A stretch of DNA of 6,090 nucleotides from Candidatus Izemoplasmatales bacterium (GTDB taxonomy: Bacteria; Bacillota_I; Bacilli_A; Izemoplasmatales; Hujiaoplasmataceae), in contig JAQUZK010000087.1 in the NCBI GenBank assembly GCA_028691335.1, forward strand, positions 1 through 6,090, written 5' to 3'. Under the pieces are notes generated by a model. It had not been told where the DNA came from and did no database searches. It was given only the letters and a program-made list of their open reading frames with translations. This document shows positions 5,998 to 6,090 of the stretch, piece after piece; positions within the stretch are counted from its first letter, which is position 1; each line of letters opens with the position of its first letter. The translations under genes were made by a program, and so were the position numbers.

Positions 5998-6090
5998 CTA
6001 TCCCGATTAACAAAACTAATTTTTTAGTAAAAACAACTCAGCATGTAGTACATATTTATCTCCCGAGTTCAACAAAAGAGAAAACTCCAT

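Overview
The window is an AT-rich chromosomal segment of a low-GC Gram-positive-type bacterium (Bacillota or the walled/wall-less lineages beside it, such as Haloplasma, Acholeplasma or Erysipelotrichia relatives). The evidence is strong GGAGG-type ribosome binding sites, TATAAT promoters, A/T-ending codons and low-GC gene families. Tryptophan is read as TGG wherever checked, and the intact genes end in TAA or TAG, so nothing suggests the mycoplasma TGA=Trp code. The genus cannot be fixed from this sequence.

Layout, left to right. (1) 1-220, plus strand: the C-terminal end of a transposase, most like the ISXO2/IS1595 group, cut by the window edge. (2) 304-370: a long-loop inverted repeat whose 12-bp stem is complete only in minus-strand RNA, lying just downstream of (3) a tRNA-Val(GAC) gene (454-380, minus) with its own near-consensus promoter. 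(4) 1856-522, minus: three genes in a row, namely a cyclophilin peptidyl-prolyl isomerase, a GtrA-family four-helix membrane protein and a zinc-ribbon/TM2 membrane protein. A clear promoter lies upstream of the first. (5) 2015-3199, plus: a multi-pass membrane M28 zinc aminopeptidase, divergent from the isomerase across 158 bp and ending in a bidirectional terminator. (6) 5641-3235, minus, convergent with the peptidase: a two-gene unit of a DUF2804 protein followed after 13 bp by a class-3 aldehyde dehydrogenase. (7) 5997-5735, minus: a decayed RHS (polymorphic-toxin type) protein end with a frameshift inside its core motif and no visible toxin domain.

The middle of the window is ordinary chromosomal housekeeping and accessory metabolism. 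The two edges carry mobile or toxin debris (transposase tail, RHS remnant). No CRISPR array, phage module or complete defence system is visible. The points most worth following are the peptidase architecture (a membrane hairpin inserted between zinc-ligand segments), the DUF2804/aldehyde dehydrogenase pairing, the RHS remnant and the structured element beside the tRNA.
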